Assembly: GCF_003337425.1 (NCBI RefSeq)
Contig: NZ_QPJU01000015.1
Coordinates: 1-38,193 of the forward strand
Reading direction: 5' to 3'
Source: Extensimonas vulgaris
Lineage (GTDB): Bacteria > Pseudomonadota > Gammaproteobacteria > Burkholderiales > Burkholderiaceae_C
DNA: 38,193 nucleotides
The first letter of the stretch is position 1; each line of letters opens with the position of its first letter. The notes under the pieces were generated by a model. The model did no database searches and was not told the DNA's origin. It saw only the letters and a list, made by a program, of their open reading frames with translations. Below, one piece after another: positions 1 through 7,141 of this stretch. Position numbers and translations under genes: made by a program.

Positions 1-2
1 GT

Positions 3-233
3 CGAGTTCGCTCTCCATTTCTTGGGGTTCGTCTCGTTCAGGAGGAAGACTTGAATTATCCGATAGATTGGGATTTTATTGACACAGTCAAACTAGTCGA
101 TGCCCTGCGCACTCTGATGCTTTCGGGTTCGTCCAGCGCCTTTGGCCTTGGCATGGACCTGGGTGTGTTAAGTGCTTTTGCACTCGTTTTCATTTTTATC
201 GCGGCAAAACTGTACCCTACGATTCTTCGGTGA
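3..233 (+). pseudogene. C-terminal remnant of an ABC-2 type transporter permease
   Basis: The frame is open from the left edge to a TGA at 231-233. Its last 45 or so residues, from VDALRTLML through GLGMDLGVLSAFALVFIF to AAKLYP, look like the end of an ABC-2 export permease: the conserved VDALR segment, one last membrane helix and a short cytoplasmic tail. The residues before it (NYPIDWDFIDTVK) do not look like the usual NPLTY approach to that segment, so the part upstream appears decayed or frameshifted. A TTG at 51 preceded by AGGAGGA could start a 60-residue protein, but that would hold only one helix of a six-helix family. Base composition is more AT-rich than the rest of the window. It could instead be the intact end of a gene cut by the window edge. 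Identification rests on recalled family features. Confidence 0.45.
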
Positions 234-593
234 GACTTGCGCTTGGTTTGCGACTCAGATTTCGTACAGTTTTGCCTCGCGTGAAAAACAGATTTTGGAT
301 GCAAAGATCCCACCCGCCTGAAAAAGCGGGCGCCTCATCAATTACCGACAACGCACCGCACAGACAAACTAGTGTAGTGTTTGATGCTTGATGCGACAAA
401 TAAAACCGATGGATTTTTGGTCTGGGCAAGGCGCAAACCGCAGCGATACCGGGTGGTATCGCGAGGATTTTGCAACGCGGCCCAGGCCGAAAAGACGCGG
501 TTTTATGTCGCAGATAGCGTCGAACACTACACTAGCAGCTAAATTCACCATAACGGTACCAAGTTAGCGCTGGCCCATGAAGAGGGGGCCGTC
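234..593. other. Gene-free stretch holding a palindromic repeat
   Basis: No convincing gene lies here. It holds element A copy 1 (369-535). A weak stem (CCCGC/GCGGG at about 309-326) precedes it and could be a decayed terminator of the permease remnant. The rest is AT-richer than the neighbouring genes. The open frames across 217-551 are short and read through the repeat. Confidence 0.5.
369..535. repeat. Palindromic element A, copy 1 (167 bp)
   Basis: It begins CTAGTGTAGTGTT and ends with the exact reverse complement, AACACTACACTAG. The two arms keep pairing imperfectly through the whole element to a perfect 8-bp central hairpin (GCGATACC at 443-450, loop GGGT, GGTATCGC at 455-462). A second copy lies in inverted orientation at 29150-29315. 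The copies differ by one single-base indel, one internal substitution and a terminal T-A pair that is C-G in the other copy. It encodes no transposase. It resembles a MITE or REP-like palindrome that needs a trans-acting transposase. Confidence 0.85.
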
Positions 594-2144
594 TCAAACC
601 CCCGCCAGCCCATCCAACGCATCCGCAAACGCCACTACCAGCGCGTCGGCGTCCTGCGCGGTGTGTGCGGGGCAGGCGAGCACCATGTTGTGGAAGGGCG
701 TAAGCAGCACGCCGCGGTTGAGCAGTGCTAGCTGCAAGGCGGCTTCGAGGTCGTCGCGGAAGGCGGCGCGGGCTTCGCTGCCGTTGCGTGGTGGCGTGGG
801 GCGGAACTGCACTTCGCAGCGTGCGCCTATGCGTGTGACGCTCCAGGGCAGTGCACGCGCGGCGATCTGGGCCTGCAGGCCATCGGCCACGCGCGTGGCG
901 GTGGCGAACATGCGCGCGTAGGCGGGCTCGTCCATGACTTCGGCGAGCATGGTGCGCATGAGGCGCAGCGTGAGCAGGCCCGCGGACAGTGTCGTGCCTA
1001 TGCCCGAGTGGCCGGGCGCGGCGGTGGCTTTGACGGCCTGCATGCGCGCGCCGACTTCGGCGCTGAAGCCATACGCGGCGCCCGGCGTGCCGCCCGCTAG
1101 GGGTTTGCCGAGCACGAGCAGGTCGGGCTCTAGGAGCCTGTCGGGCTTTGGAGTCGTCGGCTGCGAATGCGCCGCAGCGGCCCATGTTTTACCGTCTTCT
1201 TGCCCCATAGTCCCGCTATGGGGCGGCGAATCCGGCAAAAACTGGCCTCGCTGGGGCGCCTTCTCGCTATCGACGCCCAAAGTCCGACAGGCTCCTAGCC
1301 CAAAGGCGCGCGTGTAGCCGCCGGGCCCGCAGGAGAGGGTGTGCGTCTCGTCGAAGGCGAGCAGCGTGCCGTGCCGGCGCGTGAGCGTGCGCAGCGTTTG
1401 CAAGAAGCCGGGTTCGGGCAGCACCATGCCGACGTTGGTGAGCACGGGCTCGGTGAGCACGCAGGCCACGTCGCCGGGCGCGAGCGCGGCTTCCAGCGCG
1501 GCGCTGTCGTTGAACTCGACCACGCGCGTGGTGGGCGTCAGGTCGTGCACTTGGCCCAGCAGGCTGGCGCGCATGCGTGTGCTGCCGCCCTCGGCGAGAT
1601 CGACGAAGCAGTCATCGACGGTGCCGTGGTAGCAGCCGTGGAACACGAGGATGCGCGGCCGGCCCGTGATCGCGCGCGCCCAGCGCAGCAAAAAGCGGTT
1701 CGCGTCGCTCGCGGTCGCGGTGAACTGCCACATCGGCAGGCCAAAGCGCTGCTCAAGCAGCGCCGCGACTTCGAGCGCGACCGCCGAGGGCAGCATGGTG
1801 GTGGCGCCCTGCGCGCCGAACTCGGCCAGCGTGCGCGCGATGGGTGCGGGGCTGTGGCCGAACATCGCGCCCGTGTCGCCCAGGCAAAAGTCGATGATTT
1901 CGTGCCCGTCGGCATCGACCAGGCGCGCGCCCTGCGCGGCATCGACGAAGAGCGGAAACGGCGCGGGCGTGTCGGCCATCCAGTGCATGGGCACGCCGAA
2001 CAGAAAATGCCGCTGCGCCTGCGCGTGCAGCGCCGCACAGCGCGGGTGCGCGGCGCGAAAGCGTTGCGCTTCGGCCGCGAAAAAGCGCGCGATCTGGGCG
2101 CTGGAAAAATCGGTGCAAGGGGCGTCAGGGCTGGTGGTGGGCAT
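594..2144 (-). CDS. Class III (glutamate-1-semialdehyde-like) PLP aminotransferase carrying an in-frame palindromic insert
   Basis: 516 residues from the ATG at 2144; without a 55-residue insert it would be 461, a normal length for the class. Fold-type I landmarks are LVDADGHEIIDFCLGDTGAMFGH near 75-97, the FDETHT cofactor aspartate at D265 and the PLP lysine K347 in LVLGKPLAGG. The closest look is the GSA/aspartate aminotransferase-family branch. It is divergent from agmatinase and next to putrescine genes, so a polyamine-derived or guanidino substrate is plausible, but the exact substrate cannot be read. Residues about 284-338 are encoded by repeat element B. Removing the repeat and one CTAG restores AFGLEPDLLVLGKPLAGG, the expected uninterrupted family sequence. 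The insert lies between the cofactor aspartate and the catalytic lysine, so activity may be altered or lost. An in-frame start upstream exists but would add an arginine-rich tail. Confidence 0.8.
   Translation of the reverse strand: MPTTSPDAPCTDFSSAQIARFFAAEAQRFRAAHPRCAALHAQAQRHFLFGVPMHWMADTPAPFPLFVDAAQGARLVDADGHEIIDFCLGDTGAMFGHSPAPIARTLAEFGAQGATTMLPSAVALEVAALLEQRFGLPMWQFTATASDANRFLLRWARAITGRPRILVFHGCYHGTVDDCFVDLAEGGSTRMRASLLGQVHDLTPTTRVVEFNDSAALEAALAPGDVACVLTEPVLTNVGMVLPEPGFLQTLRTLTRRHGTLLAFDETHTLSCGPGGYTRAFGLGACRTLGVDSEKAPQRGQFLPDSPPHSGTMGQEDGKTWAAAAHSQPTTPKPDRLLEPDLLVLGKPLAGGTPGAAYGFSAEVGARMQAVKATAAPGHSGIGTTLSAGLLTLRLMRTMLAEVMDEPAYARMFATATRVADGLQAQIAARALPWSVTRIGARCEVQFRPTPPRNGSEARAAFRDDLEAALQLALLNRGVLLTPFHNMVLACPAHTAQDADALVVAFADALDGLAGV
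1130..1298 (-). repeat. Palindromic element B, copy 1 (169 bp), inside an aminotransferase gene
   Basis: The ends are CTAGGAGCCTGTCGG and its exact reverse complement CCGACAGGCTCCTAG, and the arms continue imperfectly inward. The centre is a perfect hairpin: CCCCATAG at 1203-1210, loop TCCCG, CTATGGGG at 1216-1223. If the terminal CTAG is the duplicated target, the net insertion is 165 bp, exactly 55 codons. It is stop-free in the host frame and adds peptide containing DSEKAP, GTMGQEDGK and WAAAAHSQP. A shorter relative in the same reading frame is at 30427-30520. Confidence 0.88.
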
Positions 2145-2328
2145 GGCAAAACGGCGTTGAGAACACGGTCGTCGTGCAAGCAAGCATGCCACGCGCCGGG
2201 CGCGTGCGGCGCGTGCGCGCAAGTGGTTTTGCACGGCGCAGGCGAATTGGCACCATGGCGCGCGCACCAGCGCCCTTATGCTGCGCTGCACCTTGCAGCC
2301 TGCCATTGTTTTTTCTTCACTCCTTGCC
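2145..2328. promoter_or_regulatory. Divergent promoter region, aminotransferase / agmatinase
   Basis: This 184-bp gap separates two divergent starts and must hold both promoters. It contains TTGGCACCAT at 2247-2256. A near match, ATGGCACCAT, lies at 6200-6209 beside the MocR regulator gene, and a partial reverse match (AGTGCCAAT) starts at 6239. This makes it a candidate shared operator. No clean -35/-10 pair is evident on either strand. Agmatinase has no strong ribosome binding site before its ATG. Confidence 0.4.
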
Positions 2329-3288
2329 ATGACCCCGCACGGTTTCGCCTTTTTGGATCAAGCATCTTTTCTGGCCTCAGCGCACGTCCCACCTGCGCAA
2401 GCAGCTCCTTTTGGCATAGCAGGCATCGCCTGGGACGGCGCGGTGACCTACCGTCCCGGCGCGCGCTTTGGCCCGGCGGCGATCCGCCAGGCCAGCCTGA
2501 TGCTGTGCGACGCCACGCACCCGCTGTTCGACCTTTCACCGGCCGGGCAGATCGTCGATCACGGCAACCTGGCGCTGCCCAACACCAGCCTGGCGGCGCT
2601 GCGCGCGGCGCTCGAGCCGCGTGCCGAGGCCCTGCTGCGCACGCAGCACATGGTGTGGCTTGGCGGCGACCATTCGATCACGCTCTCGCTGTTGCGCGCC
2701 GCGCGCGCCGTGCATGGGCCGCTTGCGGTGCTGCACTTCGACGCGCATTGCGACACCTGGAGCGACCATTTCGGCGAGCCTTCGGGCCACGGCACCTGGG
2801 TGTATGAGGCCATGCAGGAGGGGCTGGTCGTGCCCAGCGCCTTCGTGCAGATTGGCATCCGCTCGGCGGCGCAGCGCGCGGCGCGCGAATACGTCGCGCA
2901 GCGCGGCGGGCGCATCTGCACGGCGCGCGAGCTGCGCGGGCGCGACGGCGCGGCGCTCGATCCGCTCATTACCGAAATCGCCGCGCGCCTGCGTGCAAGC
3001 GGCGCGCCGGTGTACCTGAGCTTCGACATCGATTGCCTGGACCCGGCCTTTGCGCCCGGCACGGGCACGCCCGAGCCCGGCGGGCTTGCCACCAGCCAGG
3101 CGCTGACGCTGCTCGAAGGCTTGTGCGCGCTTGATCTGCCCTTCGTGGGCATGGACTGCGTGGAGGTGGCGCCAGCCTACGACCATGCCGAGCTCACGGC
3201 CAGCGCCGCCGCGACGCTCGTGTGGACGTATCTGTGCGCGCGGCTGGCGGCGATGCAGGCGCAGCGGGCACACGGGGGCCGGCCATGA
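2329..3288 (+). CDS. speB: Agmatinase (ureohydrolase family)
   Basis: 319 residues. It should hydrolyse agmatine to putrescine and urea in the cytoplasm with a two-manganese centre. All arginase-fold motifs are present: YRPGARFGPAAIR at 41-53, GGDHS with H115, DAHCDTW with D138, H140 and D142, and SFDIDCLDPAFAPGTGTPEP with D233 and D235. The ATG at 2329 is preferred over the in-frame one at 2278 because family members begin close to this point. The last codons overlap the next start (ATGA at 3285-3288), which implies translational coupling to the FAD oxidase. A related guanidinobutyrase activity cannot be excluded by sequence, but the putrescine-catabolic neighbours favour agmatine. Confidence 0.88.
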   Translation: MTPHGFAFLDQASFLASAHVPPAQAAPFGIAGIAWDGAVTYRPGARFGPAAIRQASLMLCDATHPLFDLSPAGQIVDHGNLALPNTSLAALRAALEPRAEALLRTQHMVWLGGDHSITLSLLRAARAVHGPLAVLHFDAHCDTWSDHFGEPSGHGTWVYEAMQEGLVVPSAFVQIGIRSAAQRAAREYVAQRGGRICTARELRGRDGAALDPLITEIAARLRASGAPVYLSFDIDCLDPAFAPGTGTPEPGGLATSQALTLLEGLCALDLPFVGMDCVEVAPAYDHAELTASAAATLVWTYLCARLAAMQAQRAHGGRP

Positions 3289-4622
3289 TGCGGCTCGAGC
3301 GCCAGGCGCAGGCGCTGCTCGCGCGCTCGTACTACCAGGACAGCGCGCAGCCTTGGGAGCGCGGCCCGGCGCTCGCGGGCACGGTGCAGGCCGACGTGTG
3401 CATCGTGGGCGGCGGGCTCGCGGGGCTGTCGGCGGCGCTCGAGCTCGCGCGCGCCGGCATGAAGACGGTGCTGCTCGAGGCGCAGCAGGTGGGCTGGGGC
3501 GCCTCAGGGCGCAACGGCGGGCAGGCGCTCGCGGGCTATGCGAGCGAGATGGAGCCTTTCGAGCGCCAGCTCGGGCACGAGGCCGCGCGCCAGGCCTGGG
3601 CGATGTCGCTTGAAGCGCTGGACTTGATGCGCACGCGCATCCGCGAACACCGCATCGCCTGCGACTGGACGGACGGCGCGCTGACGCTGGCCGTGCGCCC
3701 GGCCAAGGCACGCGCCCTGCGTGCGTGGCACGAGCACATGCAAGCGGACTACGACGCCGCGCACCTGCGCTGGCTGGACGAAGCGCAGACGCGCGCGCAA
3801 GTGCAGAGCGAGCGCTACGTGGCGGGCGTGTTCGACCCTTTGGGCGGGCACGTGCATCCGCTCAACTACACGCTGGGCATCGCGCGCGCTGCGCGTGCGG
3901 CGGGGGTGCAGATTTTCGAAGGCACCGAGGCCGTGCAGGTGCAGCCGGCCGCGGATGCGGGCGGGGGCAAGGCGCGGGTGCGCACCGTGCAAAGGGAAGT
4001 GCAGGGTGCGGCAGAGGGCGAGGTGCGCGCGCACTTCGTGCTGCTCGCGGGCAACGTGCACCTGGGGCGCGTGGCGCCGGCGCTCGCGCGCCGCATCATG
4101 CCCGTGGGCACCTACATCATCGCCACCGAGGCCTTGGGCGCCGAGCGCGCGGCCGCGCTGATCCCGAGCCGCGCCTGCGTGAGCGACAGCCAGTTCGTGC
4201 TCGACTACTACCGCCTGTCCGCCGATCACCGGCTGCTGTTCGGCGGGCGCGTGAGCTACTCGACGGTGTCGCCGCCCGACCTGCCCGCGACCATGCGCCG
4301 CAGCATGCTGCGCGTGTTTCCGCAGCTGCACGACGTGCGCGTCACGCACGCCTGGGGCGGCTTCGTGGACATCACCATGAACCGCGCGCCCGACTTCGGC
4401 CGGCTCGCGCCCGATGTGCTTTATCTGCAGGGCTTTTCGGGGCACGGCCTGGCGCTCACGGGGCTCGCGGGCCAGCTCGCGGCCGAGGCGATCCGCGGCC
4501 AGGCGCAGCGCTTCGACCTCTTTGCGCGCCTGCGGCACCGGCCCTTTCCGGGCGGGGATTTGCTGCGCACGCCCTTGCTCGTGCTCGCGATGGCCTGGTA
4601 CCGGCTGCGCGATTGGCTGTGA
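3285..4622 (+). CDS. puuB: Gamma-glutamylputrescine oxidase-like FAD oxidoreductase
   Basis: 445 residues of the DAO family. After about 35 lead residues it has the dinucleotide-binding VGGGLAG (41-47) followed by the LEAQQVGWGASGRNGGQ block (64-80) typical of PuuB/OrdL flavoproteins. The C-terminal part holds WGGFVDITMNRAPDFGRL and LYLQGFSGHGLALTGL, the usual FAD-contacting end. In the Puu pathway it oxidises gamma-glutamylputrescine to the aldehyde, giving ammonia and hydrogen peroxide. Translation starts inside the agmatinase stop (4-bp overlap). Its stop touches the stop of the convergent MocR gene with no spacer, so there is no room for an independent terminator. Other members of this family oxidise glycine or sarcosine; the neighbouring puuA and puuD support the polyamine role. 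Confidence 0.8.
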   Translation: MMRLERQAQALLARSYYQDSAQPWERGPALAGTVQADVCIVGGGLAGLSAALELARAGMKTVLLEAQQVGWGASGRNGGQALAGYASEMEPFERQLGHEAARQAWAMSLEALDLMRTRIREHRIACDWTDGALTLAVRPAKARALRAWHEHMQADYDAAHLRWLDEAQTRAQVQSERYVAGVFDPLGGHVHPLNYTLGIARAARAAGVQIFEGTEAVQVQPAADAGGGKARVRTVQREVQGAAEGEVRAHFVLLAGNVHLGRVAPALARRIMPVGTYIIATEALGAERAAALIPSRACVSDSQFVLDYYRLSADHRLLFGGRVSYSTVSPPDLPATMRRSMLRVFPQLHDVRVTHAWGGFVDITMNRAPDFGRLAPDVLYLQGFSGHGLALTGLAGQLAAEAIRGQAQRFDLFARLRHRPFPGGDLLRTPLLVLAMAWYRLRDWL

Positions 4623-6146
4623 TCAGGCGGCTGCAGCGCCGTTGGCCGCATCCACCGCCGCACGCACGACCTCGCCGAGTCGGCGCGCCCAGGGCGTGAT
4701 GCGCTCGATGGGCACGTAGGCGTAGCCGATGACCAGGCCGCGCTGGTGCGGCGCGCCGAGGTAGTAGCGCGACAAGGGGCGCACGAACAGCCGGTGCGCG
4801 GCGCAGGCGGCCGCCACGGCTTCGTCATCGACCGCGTCGTCGGTAAAGACCAGGCACAGGTGCAGCCCCGAGTCCTGGCCCGAGATGCGCACACGCGCGC
4901 CCAGCGCCTGCACGAGGCTGCGCGCGAGCGCATCGCGCCGCGCCTGGTAGGTCACGCGCAGGCGCCGCACCATGGTCTGCAGGTGCCCTTCGGTGATGAA
5001 GTCGGTGAGCGCGGCTTGCAGCATCAGTTGCCCGGGGCGGTACAGGTCGTACAAGCCGGTGTTGAAGGCCGCAAGCAGGTCCGGCGGCACCACGAGGTAG
5101 CCCAGGCGGATGCCGGGGTACATGGCCTTGGAGAAGGTGCCCGAATACAGCACCTGCGCATGCGCGTCCAGCCCTTGCAGGCTCGCGAACGGCCGGCCGC
5201 TGTAGCGAAATTCGCTGTCGTAGTCGTCCTCGAAGATCCAGCAGCGGCGCTGCGCCGCGAATTCGAGCAGGGCGCGCCGGCGCTGCAGGCTCATCACGTG
5301 GCCGAGCGGGTACTGGTGCGAGGGTGTGACGTAGATCAGGCGCGGGCGCGTGTGCCATTCGGCCTCGCGCGGCGCGATGCCCTCGGCGTCCACGGCGATG
5401 GGGCGCAGGCGCAGCCCCGCCGCTTCGAGTGCGCGCCGCGCGCCCCAGTAGCTCGGGTTTTCTATCCAGGCCTCGTCACCATGGTCGGTAAGCAGGCGCG
5501 CGGCCAGGTCAATGGCCTGCTGCGTGCCGGTGGTGATGAGCACCTGCGCGGGCGTGACGCGCACCGAGCGCGACAGCGTGAGGTAGCGCGCGATGGCCTC
5601 GCGCAGCGGCATGTAGCCGCCCTCTTGCCCATAGTCGAGCAGATTGCGATCCAGGCTGCGCCAGTATTTGGTCTGCAGCTTTTGCCAGAGCTGGATGGGG
5701 AAGTCAGCAAAGTCGAGCGCCCCCGGAGCAAAAGGCTGCACTTCATAGTCCTGCGAGCCCGAATGCCGCGTAAGCAGGGCGCCGCGGTCGGAAAGGTCGC
5801 GTGGATTGTCGGCCGCAGGTGCACGCTTGGCGGCGCTGGCAGGCGGCGTCAGTGGTCTTTGGTCGGGCAGCGTGTCGGACACATAGGTTCCGCTGCCCTG
5901 CTGCGCCGAGAGATAGCCCTCGGCCACGAGCTGGCTGATCGCGGACATCACGGTATTGCGCGACAGCGCCAGCTCACACGCCAGCGCGCGCGTGCTCGGC
6001 AAACGCGTGCCGGCCTCCAAATGGCCTGCCAAAATGGTTTCGCGCAGCACGTGGTACAGGCGCCGATTGAGGGGCGCGAGCGCATGCGGGCCATCGGGCC
6101 GCTGCAATTCGGTGAGCAGCCGTTCGGTCAGGTCATAGGAACGCAT
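4623..6146 (-). CDS. MocR/PdxR-family transcriptional regulator (GntR HTH plus aminotransferase domain)
   Basis: 507 residues. The N-terminal winged helix is at about 24-90 (RRLYHVLRETILAGHLEAGTRLPSTR, SRNTVMSAISQLVAEGYL). A linker of about 50 residues leads to a fold-type I aminotransferase-like domain (about 140-507) that keeps the PLP lysine K340 in YSGTFSKAMYPGIRLGY and the EDDYD segment at 306-310. Such regulators bind PLP and sense an amine or amino acid; GabR (GABA) is the best known. It sits between the two halves of the polyamine gene set, divergent from puuD and convergent with puuB, so control of putrescine or GABA catabolism is a reasonable inference. The effector is not known. 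Confidence 0.82.
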   Translation of the reverse strand: MRSYDLTERLLTELQRPDGPHALAPLNRRLYHVLRETILAGHLEAGTRLPSTRALACELALSRNTVMSAISQLVAEGYLSAQQGSGTYVSDTLPDQRPLTPPASAAKRAPAADNPRDLSDRGALLTRHSGSQDYEVQPFAPGALDFADFPIQLWQKLQTKYWRSLDRNLLDYGQEGGYMPLREAIARYLTLSRSVRVTPAQVLITTGTQQAIDLAARLLTDHGDEAWIENPSYWGARRALEAAGLRLRPIAVDAEGIAPREAEWHTRPRLIYVTPSHQYPLGHVMSLQRRRALLEFAAQRRCWIFEDDYDSEFRYSGRPFASLQGLDAHAQVLYSGTFSKAMYPGIRLGYLVVPPDLLAAFNTGLYDLYRPGQLMLQAALTDFITEGHLQTMVRRLRVTYQARRDALARSLVQALGARVRISGQDSGLHLCLVFTDDAVDDEAVAAACAAHRLFVRPLSRYYLGAPHQRGLVIGYAYVPIERITPWARRLGEVVRAAVDAANGAAAA

Positions 6147-6349
6147 GGGGCTTCAGGTGGAGTGGCCGAAACGCTTGGAAGGGCTTTGGGGACGCGCAAA
6201 TGGCACCATCATAAAAGGCCATAGTGGTTCCATCGCAAGTGCCAATACACGTTTATATTTGAACCATGAAATCTCCATAACTAGTGGAAAACCCTAGGTT
6301 TTTTGGTTTTTGCGAGATTTTGTCACCGCGCATCCGAACGAAAAACGAC
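6147..6349. promoter_or_regulatory. Divergent promoter/operator region between the MocR regulator and puuD
   Basis: This is an AT-rich 203-bp gap. It holds an inverted pair TGGTTC (6225-6230) / GAACCA (6261-6266) around an AT-rich centre, a direct repeat TAGTGG (6222-6227 and 6282-6287), and ATGGCACCAT (6200-6209), which is also found upstream of agmatinase. MocR regulators typically bind repeated half-sites in the shared promoter, so these are the best operator candidates. A clear sigma-70 hexamer pair could not be assigned with certainty. Confidence 0.45.
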
Positions 6350-7114
6350 ATGACAAAAGAGACGCCTTTGGTGGCCGTGTCCACCGACCTCAAAATGCTC
6401 GCCGGCCACCCGACCTATGCGGTCGCGCAGAAATATGTGGACCCGGTGCTCGAGCTCTCGGGGTGCCTGCCCATGCTGTTGCCATCCCTGGGTGAGAGAC
6501 TGCCGCAGGACGCCTTGCTCGCGGCCGTGCACGGCATCGTCTTCACGGGTTCGCCCTCGAACATCGAGCCGCACCATTACGGCCATGCGCTCACGCGCCC
6601 CGACTCGCCGGCCGATCCGGCGCGCGACGCCACCACTTTGCCGCTGATCCGCGCGGCGATTGCACGCGGCGTACCCGTGTTCGGCATCTGCCGCGGCTTT
6701 CAGGAGATCAACGTCGCGCTCGGCGGTACTTTGCTGCAAGAGGTGCACCGCACGCCCGGCTACGCCGACCACCGCGAGGACGAAAGCGCCACGCTCGACG
6801 AGCAATACGCTCCGGCACACACGGTGCACGCCACGCCCGGCGGCTGGCTCGAAGCGCTGCTGGGCACCTCGACCTGGCAGGTCAACAGCCTGCACGGGCA
6901 GGGCATAGACCAGCTCGCGCCCGACCTGGTCGTCGAGGCCACGGCACCCGACGGGCTCATTGAAGCCTACCGCCACCGCAGCGCGCCGGGCTTTGTGCTC
7001 GCCGTGCAGTGGCACCCTGAATGGCGCGCGGCGCAGGACCCGGTTTCGCGCAAACTGTTTGCCGCTTTTGGCGATGCGTGCCGGCGCTACGCCAAAAGCG
7101 CCACGGCGCACTGA
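6350..7114 (+). CDS. puuD: Gamma-glutamyl-GABA hydrolase (class I glutamine amidotransferase-like)
   Basis: 254 residues, peptidase C26 family. It releases GABA and glutamate from gamma-glutamyl-GABA, the fourth step of the Puu pathway. The nucleophile is C114 in VFGICRGFQEIN, and the second and third triad residues are H222 and E224 in VQWHPEW. GIVFTGSPSNIEPHHY near 62-77 forms the oxyanion side. The ATG at 6350 is chosen over a start at 6284 because residues before MTKETPLVAV look non-coding; the ribosome binding site is weak. It is the first gene of the plus-strand puu-pot series; puuA follows after 27 bp. Confidence 0.87.
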   Translation: MTKETPLVAVSTDLKMLAGHPTYAVAQKYVDPVLELSGCLPMLLPSLGERLPQDALLAAVHGIVFTGSPSNIEPHHYGHALTRPDSPADPARDATTLPLIRAAIARGVPVFGICRGFQEINVALGGTLLQEVHRTPGYADHREDESATLDEQYAPAHTVHATPGGWLEALLGTSTWQVNSLHGQGIDQLAPDLVVEATAPDGLIEAYRHRSAPGFVLAVQWHPEWRAAQDPVSRKLFAAFGDACRRYAKSATAH

Positions 7115-7141
7115 CCTTGCTTTTTCTTTGCAGGCACGACC

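Noticed and set aside
2385-2410. AGC-AGCT type short repeat near the agmatinase start
   Set aside because: The similarity is short, and it encodes the expected N-terminal part of the enzyme, with no hairpin.
6239-6260. Sigma-54 promoter (TTGGCACTTGC on the minus strand)
   Set aside because: The GC element at -12 is not at the required 10-bp spacing from the GG at -24.
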